A stretch of 64,000 bases of DNA from Massilia sp. KIM (GTDB lineage Bacteria; Pseudomonadota; Gammaproteobacteria; Burkholderiales; Burkholderiaceae_D). The position numbers and the translations under genes are program-made. The notes under the pieces were generated by a model. It searched no databases, was not told the origin of the DNA, and saw only the letters and a list, made by a program, of their open reading frames with translations. This document shows positions 38,427 to 47,439 of the stretch, in pieces. Where the stretch lies: assembly GCF_002007115.1 (NCBI RefSeq), contig NZ_MVAD01000001.1, forward strand, positions 496,001 to 560,000, written 5' to 3'. Position 1 is the first letter of the stretch; each line of letters starts with the position of its first letter.

Positions 38427-38981
38427 TCAGGCCTTCCTGCGGCGCGCCGCGCCCAGCGCGGCGGCGCCCAGCAGGGTGAGGGCGATGGAGGTGGGCTCGG
38501 GGACGCGGCCCGGGACATCGTCCAGGCGGGTGAACACGTAGTTGACGGAGTTGAGCGCTTCGTCGTGGTCCCGGATGTACGCGGACCAGTCGCCCAGGCC
38601 GAAGCCGGCGAAGGTGTAGCCGTCGCCATCGGGATCCTCGTTGATGTCTTCGGGAAGCCCGACGTTGCCGCCGCCATTGTCCAGATGCTGGGTCTGGCCA
38701 TAGCCGTCGTACCAGGCTAGGTGGTTGACGAAGTCGTCGTCCGTGCTGAGGGCGTAGGCGCCGCCAGGCGCCGGTGCGCCAAACAGCAGGGTGGCGGCTT
38801 CGATGCCGTTGTAGGTGATGCCGCCGTTGGACCACTGCGGGCCGTCGCTGACGTTGAACGAACCGATGTAGGTCCATTTCTGGTTGGCGGCGTCGAGGTA
38901 GACCTGGCCGAGGACCGGCGCGGCGGTCACGGTGCCCGAGGCGCACAGCGCAAGGAGGGTGGTGGCGAGAAGTCGTTTCAT
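38427..38981 (-). CDS. PEP-CTERM sorting-domain protein
   Basis: 184 residues. A signal peptide (MKRLLATTLLALCASGTVTA) is followed by a Gly/Asp/Asn-rich exported domain with DGYGQTQHLDNGGGN. The tail VPEPTSIALTLLGAAALGAA plus the basic RRRKA end is a textbook PEP-CTERM anchor, processed by exosortase and usually linked to exopolysaccharide or biofilm export. No exosortase gene is in this window. GAGGA sets the start. Confidence 0.93.
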   Translation of the reverse strand: MKRLLATTLLALCASGTVTAAPVLGQVYLDAANQKWTYIGSFNVSDGPQWSNGGITYNGIEAATLLFGAPAPGGAYALSTDDDFVNHLAWYDGYGQTQHLDNGGGNVGLPEDINEDPDGDGYTFAGFGLGDWSAYIRDHDEALNSVNYVFTRLDDVPGRVPEPTSIALTLLGAAALGAARRRKA

Positions 38982-39261
38982 GCGGCATCCTCTGTTGTTC
39001 ATATGTTATCGTTGCTCAGCAAGAAACGTGCCAAATTCGCAAGTCCCTGATTTTTATCAAGTTGGGTCTCACCGGGGATTCCCGGTGTAAAGCCTCCCGA
39101 CAAGCGCGTCGGGCGTCGGCGGCGGGCAGGCGGCCGGTCTGACGGCTGTTCCGACCGCCTCCCGCAAAAAGCCGCTCTGGTCCCCATGCCCCGCGCTATA
39201 CTGCGTTCGCCTGCGGCGGCGTCCGTGGTCCGCATGCGCCAGGCATTTTTTCGGAGGAAGC

Positions 39262-40854
39262 ATGCGCGGTCGGGTGATCGTCCTGTTCAGCATCGGCGTC
39301 GCGGCGGCATGCGTCGTCTTGCCGCCCTGGTTCGCATTCCAGGAAGCCCGGCGCCAGGGCTTCGTCGCCGCCGCCGAGATCGCGCAGACCTATGCCCAGG
39401 ACGTCCTGCACCGCGCCGACGAGACCGCGCGCCAGACCGGGCGGGTCTTCACCCAGCTGGAGCGGGTGCCTGACGGTCCCTGTTCGGAAGCCTCGCTGCG
39501 CCTGATGCGCCAGCTCGACCTGACCTCGACCTACATCCAGGCCATGGGCCACGTGCGCGATGGCGCCGTGGTCTGCTCGTCGATGGGCGGCCCGCCTATC
39601 CCCCTGGGCGGCGATGTGTTCCGCACCGCGCGCGGGGTACTGATCCATCCGCGCGTGCCGGTCGACACGCCCGGCGCCTCGCCGCTGATGGCGGTCGTGC
39701 GCAACGGTTTCGCGGTGCTGGTGCACCGCGACCTGCCACTCGACACCTCGACCGCGATCCCCGGCGTGGCTCTGGGTGTGATGCATCTGGACGCCCTGCG
39801 CCGGGGCCCGCCGGAGCTGGCCAAGGGCCTGGTCAAGCGCGAGTGGCTGGCCAGGCTCGGCGCGCGCGCGGAGGCGGTGTTCATCGATGGCGGCCAACTG
39901 GTCGCGCTGCGGCGCTCCCCCGAGTTTCGCATCGTCGCGGTCGCCGCCGTGCCGATGGCCTACCTCGAGGAGCGCGCGGCGGCGATCGCGTGGCGCCTGG
40001 TGCCGGCCGGGGCCCTCTTCGGGCTGGCGCTGGCGGCCGCCGTCCTGCTGCTGGCGCGCCAGCAGCGCTCGCTCCCGACGGCGCTGAGGCAGGGCTTGCG
40101 CCGCAACGAATTCCACCTGCACTACCAGCCGATCGTCGACCTCGACAGCGGGCGCTGGGTCGGACTGGAAGCCCTGTTGCGCTGGCGGCGCGCGGGCGGA
40201 GAGACGATCGGCCCGGAACTCTTCATCCCGGTGGCGGAACGGAGCGGCATGATGTCGCGCCTGACCGAAAGGGTGTTCGAGCTCGCCGCGGCCGACCTGG
40301 GCGCCTTCCTCGCCTCCCATCCCGGCTTCCACCTCGCCGTCAACCTGTGCCCCACCGACCTGCATTCGGAGGCGCTGCTGGGAATGGTCGACCGCTTCCT
40401 GGAGCGCACCGGCGCCGGTGCGTCCAGCCTGATGGTCGAGATCACGGAGCGCGGCTTGCTCGACGTGAACAGCGCCCGCCGCATCATCGCGGCGCTGCGC
40501 GCGCGCGGCGTCGGCATCGCCGTCGACGACTTCGGCACCGGCTATTCCAGCCTGTCCTACCTGGAGACCCTGGAGCTCGACTACCTCAAGATCGACCGTT
40601 CCTTCATCGAGGCGATCGGCACCGGGGCCCCGACCAGCCAGGTGGTGGGCCACATCGTTGCGATGGCGCGCGCGATGGGGCTGCGCATGATCGCCGAGGG
40701 CATCGAGAGCGAGGCCCAGGCCGAGTTCCTGCGCGGGCACGCGGTCCAGTATGCCCAGGGCTGGCTGTTCGGCAAGCCGGCGCCGGCCGCCGAGGTGCTG
40801 CGCCTGGCGCAAGCGGGCGAGGGCGCCGGACTGGCCATGATGAGCGCCGCCTGA
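39262..40854 (+). CDS. CSS-motif cyclic-di-GMP phosphodiesterase
   Basis: 530-residue inner-membrane protein. A membrane segment lies at residues 4-24, then a periplasmic CSS domain with Cys-Ser-Ser at about 105-107 (VVCSSMG), a second membrane segment at about 243-270, and a cytosolic EAL domain at about 275-520. The EAL signature is LEALLRW (about 301), with further catalytic parts TERGLLD, VDDFGTGYSSL, LKIDRSF and AEGIESEAQ. In E. coli PdeC the periplasmic cysteines control the enzyme by disulfide state. ATG follows CGGAGG. Confidence 0.92.
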   Translation: MRGRVIVLFSIGVAAACVVLPPWFAFQEARRQGFVAAAEIAQTYAQDVLHRADETARQTGRVFTQLERVPDGPCSEASLRLMRQLDLTSTYIQAMGHVRDGAVVCSSMGGPPIPLGGDVFRTARGVLIHPRVPVDTPGASPLMAVVRNGFAVLVHRDLPLDTSTAIPGVALGVMHLDALRRGPPELAKGLVKREWLARLGARAEAVFIDGGQLVALRRSPEFRIVAVAAVPMAYLEERAAAIAWRLVPAGALFGLALAAAVLLLARQQRSLPTALRQGLRRNEFHLHYQPIVDLDSGRWVGLEALLRWRRAGGETIGPELFIPVAERSGMMSRLTERVFELAAADLGAFLASHPGFHLAVNLCPTDLHSEALLGMVDRFLERTGAGASSLMVEITERGLLDVNSARRIIAALRARGVGIAVDDFGTGYSSLSYLETLELDYLKIDRSFIEAIGTGAPTSQVVGHIVAMARAMGLRMIAEGIESEAQAEFLRGHAVQYAQGWLFGKPAPAAEVLRLAQAGEGAGLAMMSAA

Positions 40855-41004
40855 CGCGATTGTTCGCTCATCCGGGACACAGTGTTCGCGTGTGCCGGGC
40901 CAGTTTCCCCACCCCCTTGGGTTACATTGCTGCCATCACCTATTTGGCACGCAAGACGCCGGGCGCCAGGGCGTGTGCGCCGCGCTTGCATGGAGGAGGG
41001 AAAC

Positions 41005-42954
41005 TTGGCAGTCGCCACCCATCGAGACCAACTGATCAGCATGCTCGCCGAGGCCGCCGAGGTCGAGCACTGCCTGATGTGCAGCTACCTGTACGCCGCA
41101 TTCTCCCTCAAGCAAAGCACGGAGGAAGACCTGCTCCCCCAGGAGCTGGCCGCCGTCAAGCGCTGGCGCGCCGAGATCATCGCCATCGCCACCGAGGAAA
41201 TGCTGCACCTGGCCCTGGTCAACAACCTCCTGATCGCGGTCGGTTCGCGTCCCCACTACAGGCATTACAACTTCCCGGCCACCGCCGGCCAGTTCCCCGC
41301 CGACGTCGCCGTGGCCCTGCTGCCCTTCGACGGCGCCACGCTCGACCATTTCATCTACGTCGAACGTCCCAGCCAGGCGAACGAGCGCGACAGCGCCACC
41401 CTCGAGAAGCCGGCCTATACGCGTGACATGGCGCGCACCGACCTGATCACCGACGTTCCCTGCGAGTACGCGACCGTGGGCGAGCTGTACGGCGCAATCG
41501 CGGCCAGCATCTCCCACCTCGCGGCCGAGCTGGGCGAGCAGGGCCTGTTCGTGGGCCAGCCGGAGGCCCAGCTCACCGAGCGCGACGTGTTCCTGCCCGG
41601 CCTGTGCAGCATCGCGAACGAGGCCGAGGCCCTGCGCGCGCTGGCGCTGATCGTGGAGCAGGGCGAGGGCTCGCTCGTGTGCGAGGAAGCCTCGCACTTC
41701 GCGCGCTTTCGCGCCATCCGCGAGCAGTGGCAGGCGCTGTCGGCGCAGCGCGGCGATTTCAAGCCCTACCGCGACGCCGCCCGCCATCCGGTGATGCGCT
41801 CGCCGGTGAGCAGCAGCCCGCGGATCCAGGTGGTGAGCGAACCCGCGATCCATCTGCTCGACGTCGGCAACGCCAGCTACTTCCTGATGCTGCGCATCCT
41901 GGCCCTGATGAGCGACACCGTCAATTGCCTGCTGCCGCGCCCGGTCGTGATGCGGCAGGCCATGAACCTGATGCATGCGCTGGCCGACATCGGCAGCGCG
42001 CTGACCCGCCTGCCGGCCAATCCCGCGCATCCGGGCGTGAGCGCCGGCCTGACCTTCACCCTGTCGCGCACCGCGCTCGGCTACGAATCGCCCGATTCCG
42101 CCGCCCGCCTGATCGCCGAACGCATGGAACTGCTGGCGGGCCATGCCGAGGCCTGCGTGGCGGCCTTGCCGGCCCTGGCCCGCTTCGCGCAGGCGCTGCG
42201 CGAAGGCGCCTGGGCCTGGCGGCGCGCCCACGACGCGAAGGGTGGGGCGGCGCAGCCCGCCGCGAGCGCGCCCGCCGCCGCGTCCCTCAGGCCCTACCAG
42301 CCCGAGGTCGTGCGCGGCGCCACCGGCACCGTCTATTTCGATGCGCGCCGCTGCGTGCATTCGCGCCACTGCGTGCTCGAAGAGCCCGAGGTGTTCAAGG
42401 CCAACCAGGACGGCGACTGGATCTTCCCAGACATGGCCACGCCCGAGCGCCTGGGGCGGGTCGCGCGCCGCTGCGTCTCCGGCGCGATCCGCTACGAGCA
42501 GCACGACGGCAAGGACCCCGAGCTTGCGCCGCCGGTCAATCTGGTGCGCATGCGCGAGAACGGCCCGCTGGCCTTCGACGCCGACATCCGCATCGCGGGC
42601 GCGGACGGCGGGGGCGAGGCGCAGTTGCGCGCCACGCTGTGCCGATGCGGCCGCTCCAACAACAAACCTTACTGCGACCAGTCGCATCTGGCCGCCGGCT
42701 TCGAGGCCTCCGGCGAAGCGCTCACCCGGCCATCGGCGCCGCTCGAGCAGCGTGACGGTCCGCTCGTGGTGACGCCGCTTCGCGATGGGCCGCTCGACCT
42801 GCGCGGGGCCGCCGAAGTCATTACCGGAACCGGACGCACGGTCGACCGGACCCTCGCGGTGCGCCTGTGCCGCTGCGGCCACTCGCGCGACAAGCCCTTC
42901 TGCGACGGCAGCCACCGCGCGGCGGGCTTCGTCGCCGACGGGCGCGGGGCGTGA
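41005..42954 (+). CDS. Ferritin-like / mono-cluster ferredoxin / double CDGSH fusion protein (TTG start)
   Basis: 649 residues in three parts. Residues 1-230 form a ferritin-like helical domain resembling the VioB/RebD-type domain (AEVEHCLMCSYLYAAF, IATEEMLHLALVNNLL carry likely metal-binding Glu and His). Residues 240-415 are another helical region without a clear family. Residues 440-500 form a Fer4_19-type domain (RCVHSRHC, then RCVSGAI). Two CDGSH iron-sulfur sites follow: CRCGRSNNKPYCDQSH (about 545, Gly replaced by Gln) and CRCGHSRDKPFCDGSH (about 620, canonical). The TTG start is chosen because AGGAGGG lies just before it; an ATG at 40990 lies upstream of that site. It probably handles iron or electrons; the substrate is unknown. 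Confidence 0.85.
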   Translation: MAVATHRDQLISMLAEAAEVEHCLMCSYLYAAFSLKQSTEEDLLPQELAAVKRWRAEIIAIATEEMLHLALVNNLLIAVGSRPHYRHYNFPATAGQFPADVAVALLPFDGATLDHFIYVERPSQANERDSATLEKPAYTRDMARTDLITDVPCEYATVGELYGAIAASISHLAAELGEQGLFVGQPEAQLTERDVFLPGLCSIANEAEALRALALIVEQGEGSLVCEEASHFARFRAIREQWQALSAQRGDFKPYRDAARHPVMRSPVSSSPRIQVVSEPAIHLLDVGNASYFLMLRILALMSDTVNCLLPRPVVMRQAMNLMHALADIGSALTRLPANPAHPGVSAGLTFTLSRTALGYESPDSAARLIAERMELLAGHAEACVAALPALARFAQALREGAWAWRRAHDAKGGAAQPAASAPAAASLRPYQPEVVRGATGTVYFDARRCVHSRHCVLEEPEVFKANQDGDWIFPDMATPERLGRVARRCVSGAIRYEQHDGKDPELAPPVNLVRMRENGPLAFDADIRIAGADGGGEAQLRATLCRCGRSNNKPYCDQSHLAAGFEASGEALTRPSAPLEQRDGPLVVTPLRDGPLDLRGAAEVITGTGRTVDRTLAVRLCRCGHSRDKPFCDGSHRAAGFVADGRGA

Positions 42955-43151
42955 AGCGCCCGCGCATGCGGCTTCAGTGCCTGAGCGTGTCGATCTGGTG
43001 CGCGAGCACCACGCACTCGCGCGCGCTCATGCGCTGGCCCACCGGGATCAGCGCCTGCACTGGCGCCGCCGACACCTCGCTGCCCGGCAAGACCTGGATC
43101 GGCGCGCCGCTCGCCGCCTGGTAGAGGGCGCTGTCTCGACTCGGACGGGAC

Positions 43152-43197
43152 TTGCAAGGGAAGTGGAACGGGTGCTAATATGGGAACCGATCGGTTC
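43152..43197 (+). promoter_or_regulatory. Promoter and operator of the tetR gene
   Basis: TTGCAA (43152) and TAATAT (43176) are 18 bp apart. The perfect palindrome GAACCGATCGGTTC (43184-43197) starts just after the -10, so its occupation would block transcription. The same operator core recurs before the MFS gene. Confidence 0.75.
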
Positions 43198-43230
43198 ATA
43201 TATACGACCCCTACCCAGCGAGGCAAAAGA

Positions 43231-43827
43231 ATGGCAAACCCGTCCGGCCCCGGCCGCCCCCGTGAATTCGACCTCGACGTCGCCGCGCGCGACGCCATGG
43301 ACGTGTTCTGGGACCGCGGCTACGAGGGCGCTTCGCTGCCCGACCTGATCGCCGGCACCGGGCTGTCGCGCGGCAGCCTGTACAAGGCCTTCGGCGACAA
43401 GCGCGGCCTGCTGCTGGCGGCGCTCGACCTGTACACCGCGCGCGGCCTGAAGGCCAACGCCGAGCTGCTGTCCCAGCCCGGTTCGGTGAAGGAGGCGATC
43501 CGCGCCACGCTGCTGCGCTACGCCGCGCTGTCTTCCGGAGAAGCAGGGCGGCGCGGCTGCCTGGTGGTGGCGATGGCCACCGAGATGGCGACCCACGATC
43601 CCGAGATCGCCGAGCGCACCGGCCGCATGTTCCGGCGCCTGCAGCAGCTGTACGCCGGCGCCATCGTGCGCGGCCAGGCCAGCGGCGAGTTGCGCGACTG
43701 CGACGAGCAGGCGGTGGCGCGTTTCCTGGTCTCCCAGGCCCAGGGAATGCGGGTGCTCGGCAAGACCGGGGCGACCGAGGCCGATATGCTGGCCGTGGTC
43801 GACACGACGATGCGCGTCCTCGACTGA
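43231..43827 (+). CDS. TetR-family repressor
   Basis: 198 residues. The helix-turn-helix is at about residues 20-60 (GASLPDLIAGTGLSRGSLYKAFGDKRGLL), and the C-terminal part is a variable ligand domain. The start MANPSGPGRPREFD follows GAGG; an earlier ATG lies inside the operator. The shared operator indicates control of both itself and the MFS exporter. Confidence 0.92.
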   Translation: MANPSGPGRPREFDLDVAARDAMDVFWDRGYEGASLPDLIAGTGLSRGSLYKAFGDKRGLLLAALDLYTARGLKANAELLSQPGSVKEAIRATLLRYAALSSGEAGRRGCLVVAMATEMATHDPEIAERTGRMFRRLQQLYAGAIVRGQASGELRDCDEQAVARFLVSQAQGMRVLGKTGATEADMLAVVDTTMRVLD

Positions 43828-43849
43828 GGCGCTTTTTTTTCACCATTTT

Positions 43850-43865
43850 GGAACCGATTGGTTCC
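43850..43865. promoter_or_regulatory. TetR operator before the MFS gene
   Basis: GGAACCGATTGGTTCC differs from the tetR operator core by a single central base and lies 14 bp before the MFS start codon. Confidence 0.75.
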
Positions 43866-43879
43866 TTTGAAAGCCAGCC

Positions 43880-45334
43880 ATGTCCCATCACGCAATGGTC
43901 CCGCCCGAGCCCCGACGCTGGGCGATGTTCGCCGTCCTGCTGGCCGGCTCCTTCCTGCCGCCTCTCGACTTCTTCATCGTCAACGTGGCGCTGCCCTCGA
44001 TCCAGCAGGAGCTCGGCGCCTCCAACTCGGCCGAGCAGCTCGTCATCTCCTGCTACGCCGCGCTGTACGCGGTCACCCTCACCACCGGGGGGCGCCTGGG
44101 CGACCTGTTCGGCCGCAGCCGGGTGTTCTTCGCCGGGCTGCTCGGCTTCACCGCCGCCTCGGCGCTGTGCGGCCTGGCCTGGTCGCCCTGGGCCCTGGTG
44201 GCCGGCCGCGCCCTGCAGGGCGTGACCGCGGCGATCATGGCGCCCCAGGCGCTCGCCTCGGTCCAGGCCATCTTCCCGGAGTCGGAAAAGCCGCTCGCGC
44301 TCAGCCTGTATGGCGCGGTGTTTGGCCTGGCCTCGGTGATCGGGCAGGCGCTGGGCGGCATCCTGATCTCGCTCGACCTGTTCGGCCTCGGCTGGCGCGC
44401 GGTCTTCCTGCTCAACCTGCCGGTGGCGCTGGTGGTCGTGCCGGCCGGCCTGGCGCTGCTGAAGAACAGGCGCGAACAGGGCGGCGGCAAGCTGGATCCG
44501 GGCGGCATGGCCTTGTCCATGCTCACCCTGGGCCTGCTGATCGTGCCGCTGATCGAAGGCCGCGAGGCCGGCTGGCCCTGGTGGTCCTGGCTGTCGCTGG
44601 CCGCCGCGCCGCTGCTGGCCCGGGTGTTCTGGCGCCACCAGAGCCGCCTGGCGCGCCGGGGCGGGGCGCCGCTGCTCGATCCGGCGGCGCTGCGCGCGCC
44701 CGGTCTCGGCCGCGCCCTCCTGATCGCGCTGTGCTTCTATTCGATCGGCTGCTTCTTCCTGCTGTTCTCGGTCTACCTGCAGGACGCGCTGCATGCGAGT
44801 CCCCTGAGCGCGGGCCTGGTCTTCCTGCCTTTCGGCGCGGGTTTCCTGCTCGGTCCCCTGGCGACGCCGCGCCTGCGGCGGCTGATCGATGCCTGGGTCA
44901 ATCCGCTCGGCATGGCGCTCGAGATGGCCGCCTTCCTCGGCCTGGCCTGGCTGGTCGCCGCCACGCCGGAGGCGGTCGCGCCTGCCCGCGCGCCGCTGGC
45001 CGTGCTGCTGTTCCTGATCGGTTTCGGCCAGGGGCTGGGTTTGCCGACCCTGATGCGCATGATCACCGGCCGCGTCGCGCCCAACCTGTCGGGGATGATC
45101 GCCGGTGTCGCCAGCTCGACCCTGCAGGTCAGCACGGCGCTCAGCGTGGCGTTGATCGGCGGGATCTTCTACACCGTCCTCGGTGGACGCGAGGATCCGG
45201 CCGCGATCGCCCACGCCTTCGTGGTGTCCGCCCTGTGCATCGCGGCCTGCCTCGGGGTCGGCGTGGCGCTGGGTGTGAGCCTGGCCCGGGAGAGCGGCCG
45301 CGCCGAGGCGGCGACCGGACGCGCCGGCGCATGA
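43880..45334 (+). CDS. MFS drug exporter, DHA2 (14-helix) type
   Basis: 484-residue inner-membrane proton antiporter of the EmrB/QacA branch. It has about 14 hydrophobic segments, the loop motif GGRLGDLFGRSR between helices 2 and 3, and motif C-like GQALGGIL in helix 5. Hydrophobic substrates or antiseptics are typical of the branch; the specificity here is unknown. The adjacent TetR and the operator 14 bp upstream suggest induction by a substrate. No membrane-fusion partner is adjacent. Confidence 0.92.
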   Translation: MSHHAMVPPEPRRWAMFAVLLAGSFLPPLDFFIVNVALPSIQQELGASNSAEQLVISCYAALYAVTLTTGGRLGDLFGRSRVFFAGLLGFTAASALCGLAWSPWALVAGRALQGVTAAIMAPQALASVQAIFPESEKPLALSLYGAVFGLASVIGQALGGILISLDLFGLGWRAVFLLNLPVALVVVPAGLALLKNRREQGGGKLDPGGMALSMLTLGLLIVPLIEGREAGWPWWSWLSLAAAPLLARVFWRHQSRLARRGGAPLLDPAALRAPGLGRALLIALCFYSIGCFFLLFSVYLQDALHASPLSAGLVFLPFGAGFLLGPLATPRLRRLIDAWVNPLGMALEMAAFLGLAWLVAATPEAVAPARAPLAVLLFLIGFGQGLGLPTLMRMITGRVAPNLSGMIAGVASSTLQVSTALSVALIGGIFYTVLGGREDPAAIAHAFVVSALCIAACLGVGVALGVSLARESGRAEAATGRAGA

Positions 45335-45395
45335 GCGCCCAAGGGCAAGCATGTTTCTCAACGGCCCGCAGGGGCCATCTCAGGAGTCCACAACC

Positions 45396-45713
45396 ATGAA
45401 CGCCAAGCACTCTTCCGTCATCGTGTACGTCATCTACCGCGGCACGGAAACCACCCGTTTCGACCGCGACTACTACGTGAGCCGCCACCTGCCGCTCGTC
45501 ATGGACGCATGGCGGCAATACGGCTTGCAGGGGGTGGCTGCCTTCTTCCCCGCGGTCGGGCAGGAAGGCACGATCGCCATCTGCGAATGCGTGTTCCGCG
45601 ACGAGGCGGCGGTGGACGCGGCCTTCGGTTCGCCAGAGACGCCGGCGGTGATGGCCGACGTCGCGCGCTATACCGACGCCGCGCCGACCCGCCTGCGTGT
45701 CATGGCGATGTGA
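45396..45713 (+). CDS. EthD-family protein
   Basis: 105-residue dimeric alpha-beta-barrel protein. VYVIYRGTETTRFDRDYYVSRHLPLV is the EthD-type start and the C-terminus is PTRLRVMAM. EthD proteins accompany oxidative degradation systems with unclear roles. AGGAG gives the start. It lies 61 bp after the MFS gene, probably in the same unit. Confidence 0.85.
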   Translation: MNAKHSSVIVYVIYRGTETTRFDRDYYVSRHLPLVMDAWRQYGLQGVAAFFPAVGQEGTIAICECVFRDEAAVDAAFGSPETPAVMADVARYTDAAPTRLRVMAM

Positions 45714-45723
45714 GGGCGGGCGC

Positions 45724-46182
45724 TCAGCGCCGCGCAGGCTTGCCGGCCGCCTCGCGCAGGCTGGCCGGGAGCTGGTCCACCGGGCAGTAGCGGAAGCTGG
45801 TCGTGGTCCCGCCCGCGCGCTGGGTGAAGCGCAGGGCGTGGTCCACGGTCACGGTCTGGCGCTGGGCCTTGCCCTCGCCGTCGTCGCAACGCTGTTCGAC
45901 CGTGTAGCGCATTCCATAGCCGGCCTTGGCGCGCTTGAGCACCTTCACCTTGCAGCTGGCGGCGTCGGTGGTCGCCAGGCCCTTGCCGTCGTAATAGCGC
46001 AGGTCGGCCGCGTCGGGCGCGGCGCAATCCTTGCCCTCGGCCACGTAGACGCCCGGCTTGAGCTTGTAGACGCCGCCCGGCTTGGGCGTGGTGTCGACGC
46101 TGGACCAGGCCGGGCCGGCGGCGCCGAGGGCGGCGCAGGCTCCCACTGCGGCGAAAAAGAGCTGGGTTTTTTTGTGTTGCAT
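45724..46182 (-). CDS. Exported hypothetical protein
   Basis: 152 residues with a signal peptide (MQHKKTQLFFAAVGACAALG, cleavage near AWSS). The mature part has four cysteines (KDCAAP, ASCKV, EQRCDD, RYCPVD), which may form two disulfides in the periplasm, and a Lys/Gly-rich start. I do not recognise the family. AAGGAG sets the start. Confidence 0.72.
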   Translation of the reverse strand: MQHKKTQLFFAAVGACAALGAAGPAWSSVDTTPKPGGVYKLKPGVYVAEGKDCAAPDAADLRYYDGKGLATTDAASCKVKVLKRAKAGYGMRYTVEQRCDDGEGKAQRQTVTVDHALRFTQRAGGTTTSFRYCPVDQLPASLREAAGKPARR

Positions 46183-46455
46183 GCGGTCTCCTTGCTGTCT
46201 GCGAGACGCCATTCTAGTGCCGCGCCAAGGCGCATCCGGAGCGCAATTGTAAGGATGTGCTACCGCCGTTTTTGGTGCCGCCGAGCAGGAAACGGCGGAC
46301 TTGCGTACAATTCCGGATGTGCGGCGCGGAGTCCTTCGCGCTCCTATCCCCGATTTTCAAGCCGTTTTTCAAACCGATTTACACGCCGATACCTGCGCCG
46401 GCCTGCGCCGGCGCCAGCCGTTTCCGGCATCGCTATTGTATTTTTTGGAACACTC

Positions 46456-46707
46456 ATGGGCTACGACATCAAGACCCTCAAGGATGCGCTCGCACTGGTG
46501 CGGCGCGTGTGGCGCGACTCCGCCGGCTTCTTCCTGAGCCTGGAAGTATGGCTGATGGTGGCGGTCGCGGCCTGCACCGTGGCCGGCGTCTGGCTCGGCT
46601 TCATGGGCGACCTGCGCGGCGTGCTGGCGCTCGGCTTCGCCGCCGCCTACATGCTCACGCGCACCGTGCTGCACGCCAGGCGCATCCTCGCCTGGCCCTT
46701 CCTCTAA
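46456..46707 (+). CDS. Small inner-membrane protein
   Basis: 83 residues with two hydrophobic helices, about 30-50 (VWLMVAVAACTVAGVWLGF) and 55-72, and basic ends. No family is recognised. The start has a weak GGA site. It lies alone between two minus-strand genes; the 273 bp before it hold nothing recognisable apart from AT-richer stretches. Confidence 0.62.
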   Translation: MGYDIKTLKDALALVRRVWRDSAGFFLSLEVWLMVAVAACTVAGVWLGFMGDLRGVLALGFAAAYMLTRTVLHARRILAWPFL

Positions 46708-46734
46708 GCCGCGCGCGCCAAGGCCGCCGCCCGC

Positions 46735-47292
46735 TCAGTCCTCGTGCGCGGTGGCGCCGGCCGTCCCCTGCAGGTAGTTGTCCTTGACCCGCACGTAGTG
46801 CTCGGCCGAGTAGCGCAGGTAGGCGATCTCCTCCGGCGTCAGCTGGCGCAGGCGCCGCACCGGCCGGCCCACGTAGAGCCAGCCGCTCTCCAGCACCTTC
46901 CCCGGCGGGACCAGGCTGCCGGCGCCGACCATCACCCTGTCGTTTACCCTCACCTCGTCCATCAGGATCGTGCCCATGCCGATCAGGCATTCGTTGCCGA
47001 TGCTGCAGCCGTGCAGGATGGCCGAGTGGCCGATGGTGACGTAGTCGCCGATCACGAGCGGCACCCCGAGCGGATTCTTCTCGTGCCGGTGCGAGACATG
47101 GCCCATGCTCAGGTCCTGGATGTTGGTGCAGCGCCCGATGTGGATGTGGTTCACGTCACCGCGCAGCACGGTATTGCACCACACCGAGCTGTCTTCGCCG
47201 ATGCGCACGTCGCCGACCACCTGGGCGGATGGGTGGAGGTAGACCCGGTCGCCCAGGACCGGGTGGAATTCGAGATAGCTGCTGAGGGGCAT
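46735..47292 (-). CDS. Gamma-carbonic-anhydrase-family protein
   Basis: 185-residue left-handed beta-helix protein of hexapeptide repeats (VYLHPSAQVVGDVRIGEDSSVW). Putative zinc ligands are His in SMGHVSHRHEKN and TIGHSAILHGC. Related YrdA/PaaY-type proteins are trimers; some hydrate CO2, others act as thioesterases, so the reaction is not certain. A GGAG site upstream sets the start MPLSSYLEFHPV. Confidence 0.9.
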   Translation of the reverse strand: MPLSSYLEFHPVLGDRVYLHPSAQVVGDVRIGEDSSVWCNTVLRGDVNHIHIGRCTNIQDLSMGHVSHRHEKNPLGVPLVIGDYVTIGHSAILHGCSIGNECLIGMGTILMDEVRVNDRVMVGAGSLVPPGKVLESGWLYVGRPVRRLRQLTPEEIAYLRYSAEHYVRVKDNYLQGTAGATAHED

Positions 47293-47439
47293 CGCCTGGC
47301 TCCTGCCTGCTGGGTGAAGAATGGCGACAGCATACCAGCGGCGCGACGCATCCGCGTGCATCCGCGCGCCGCGCCGGCACGTAGCTCTGCCAGGCCGGAC
47401 GCATCCCGCATCCGGCATTCCCTGAGCAGAAAGCGCATC

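Noticed and set aside
42973..43130. Open minus-strand stretch before tetR ending ...VLAHQIDTLRH
   Set aside because: It reads like protein for about 50 codons but has no plausible start or ribosome site; it may be a gene remnant, but the evidence is too thin.
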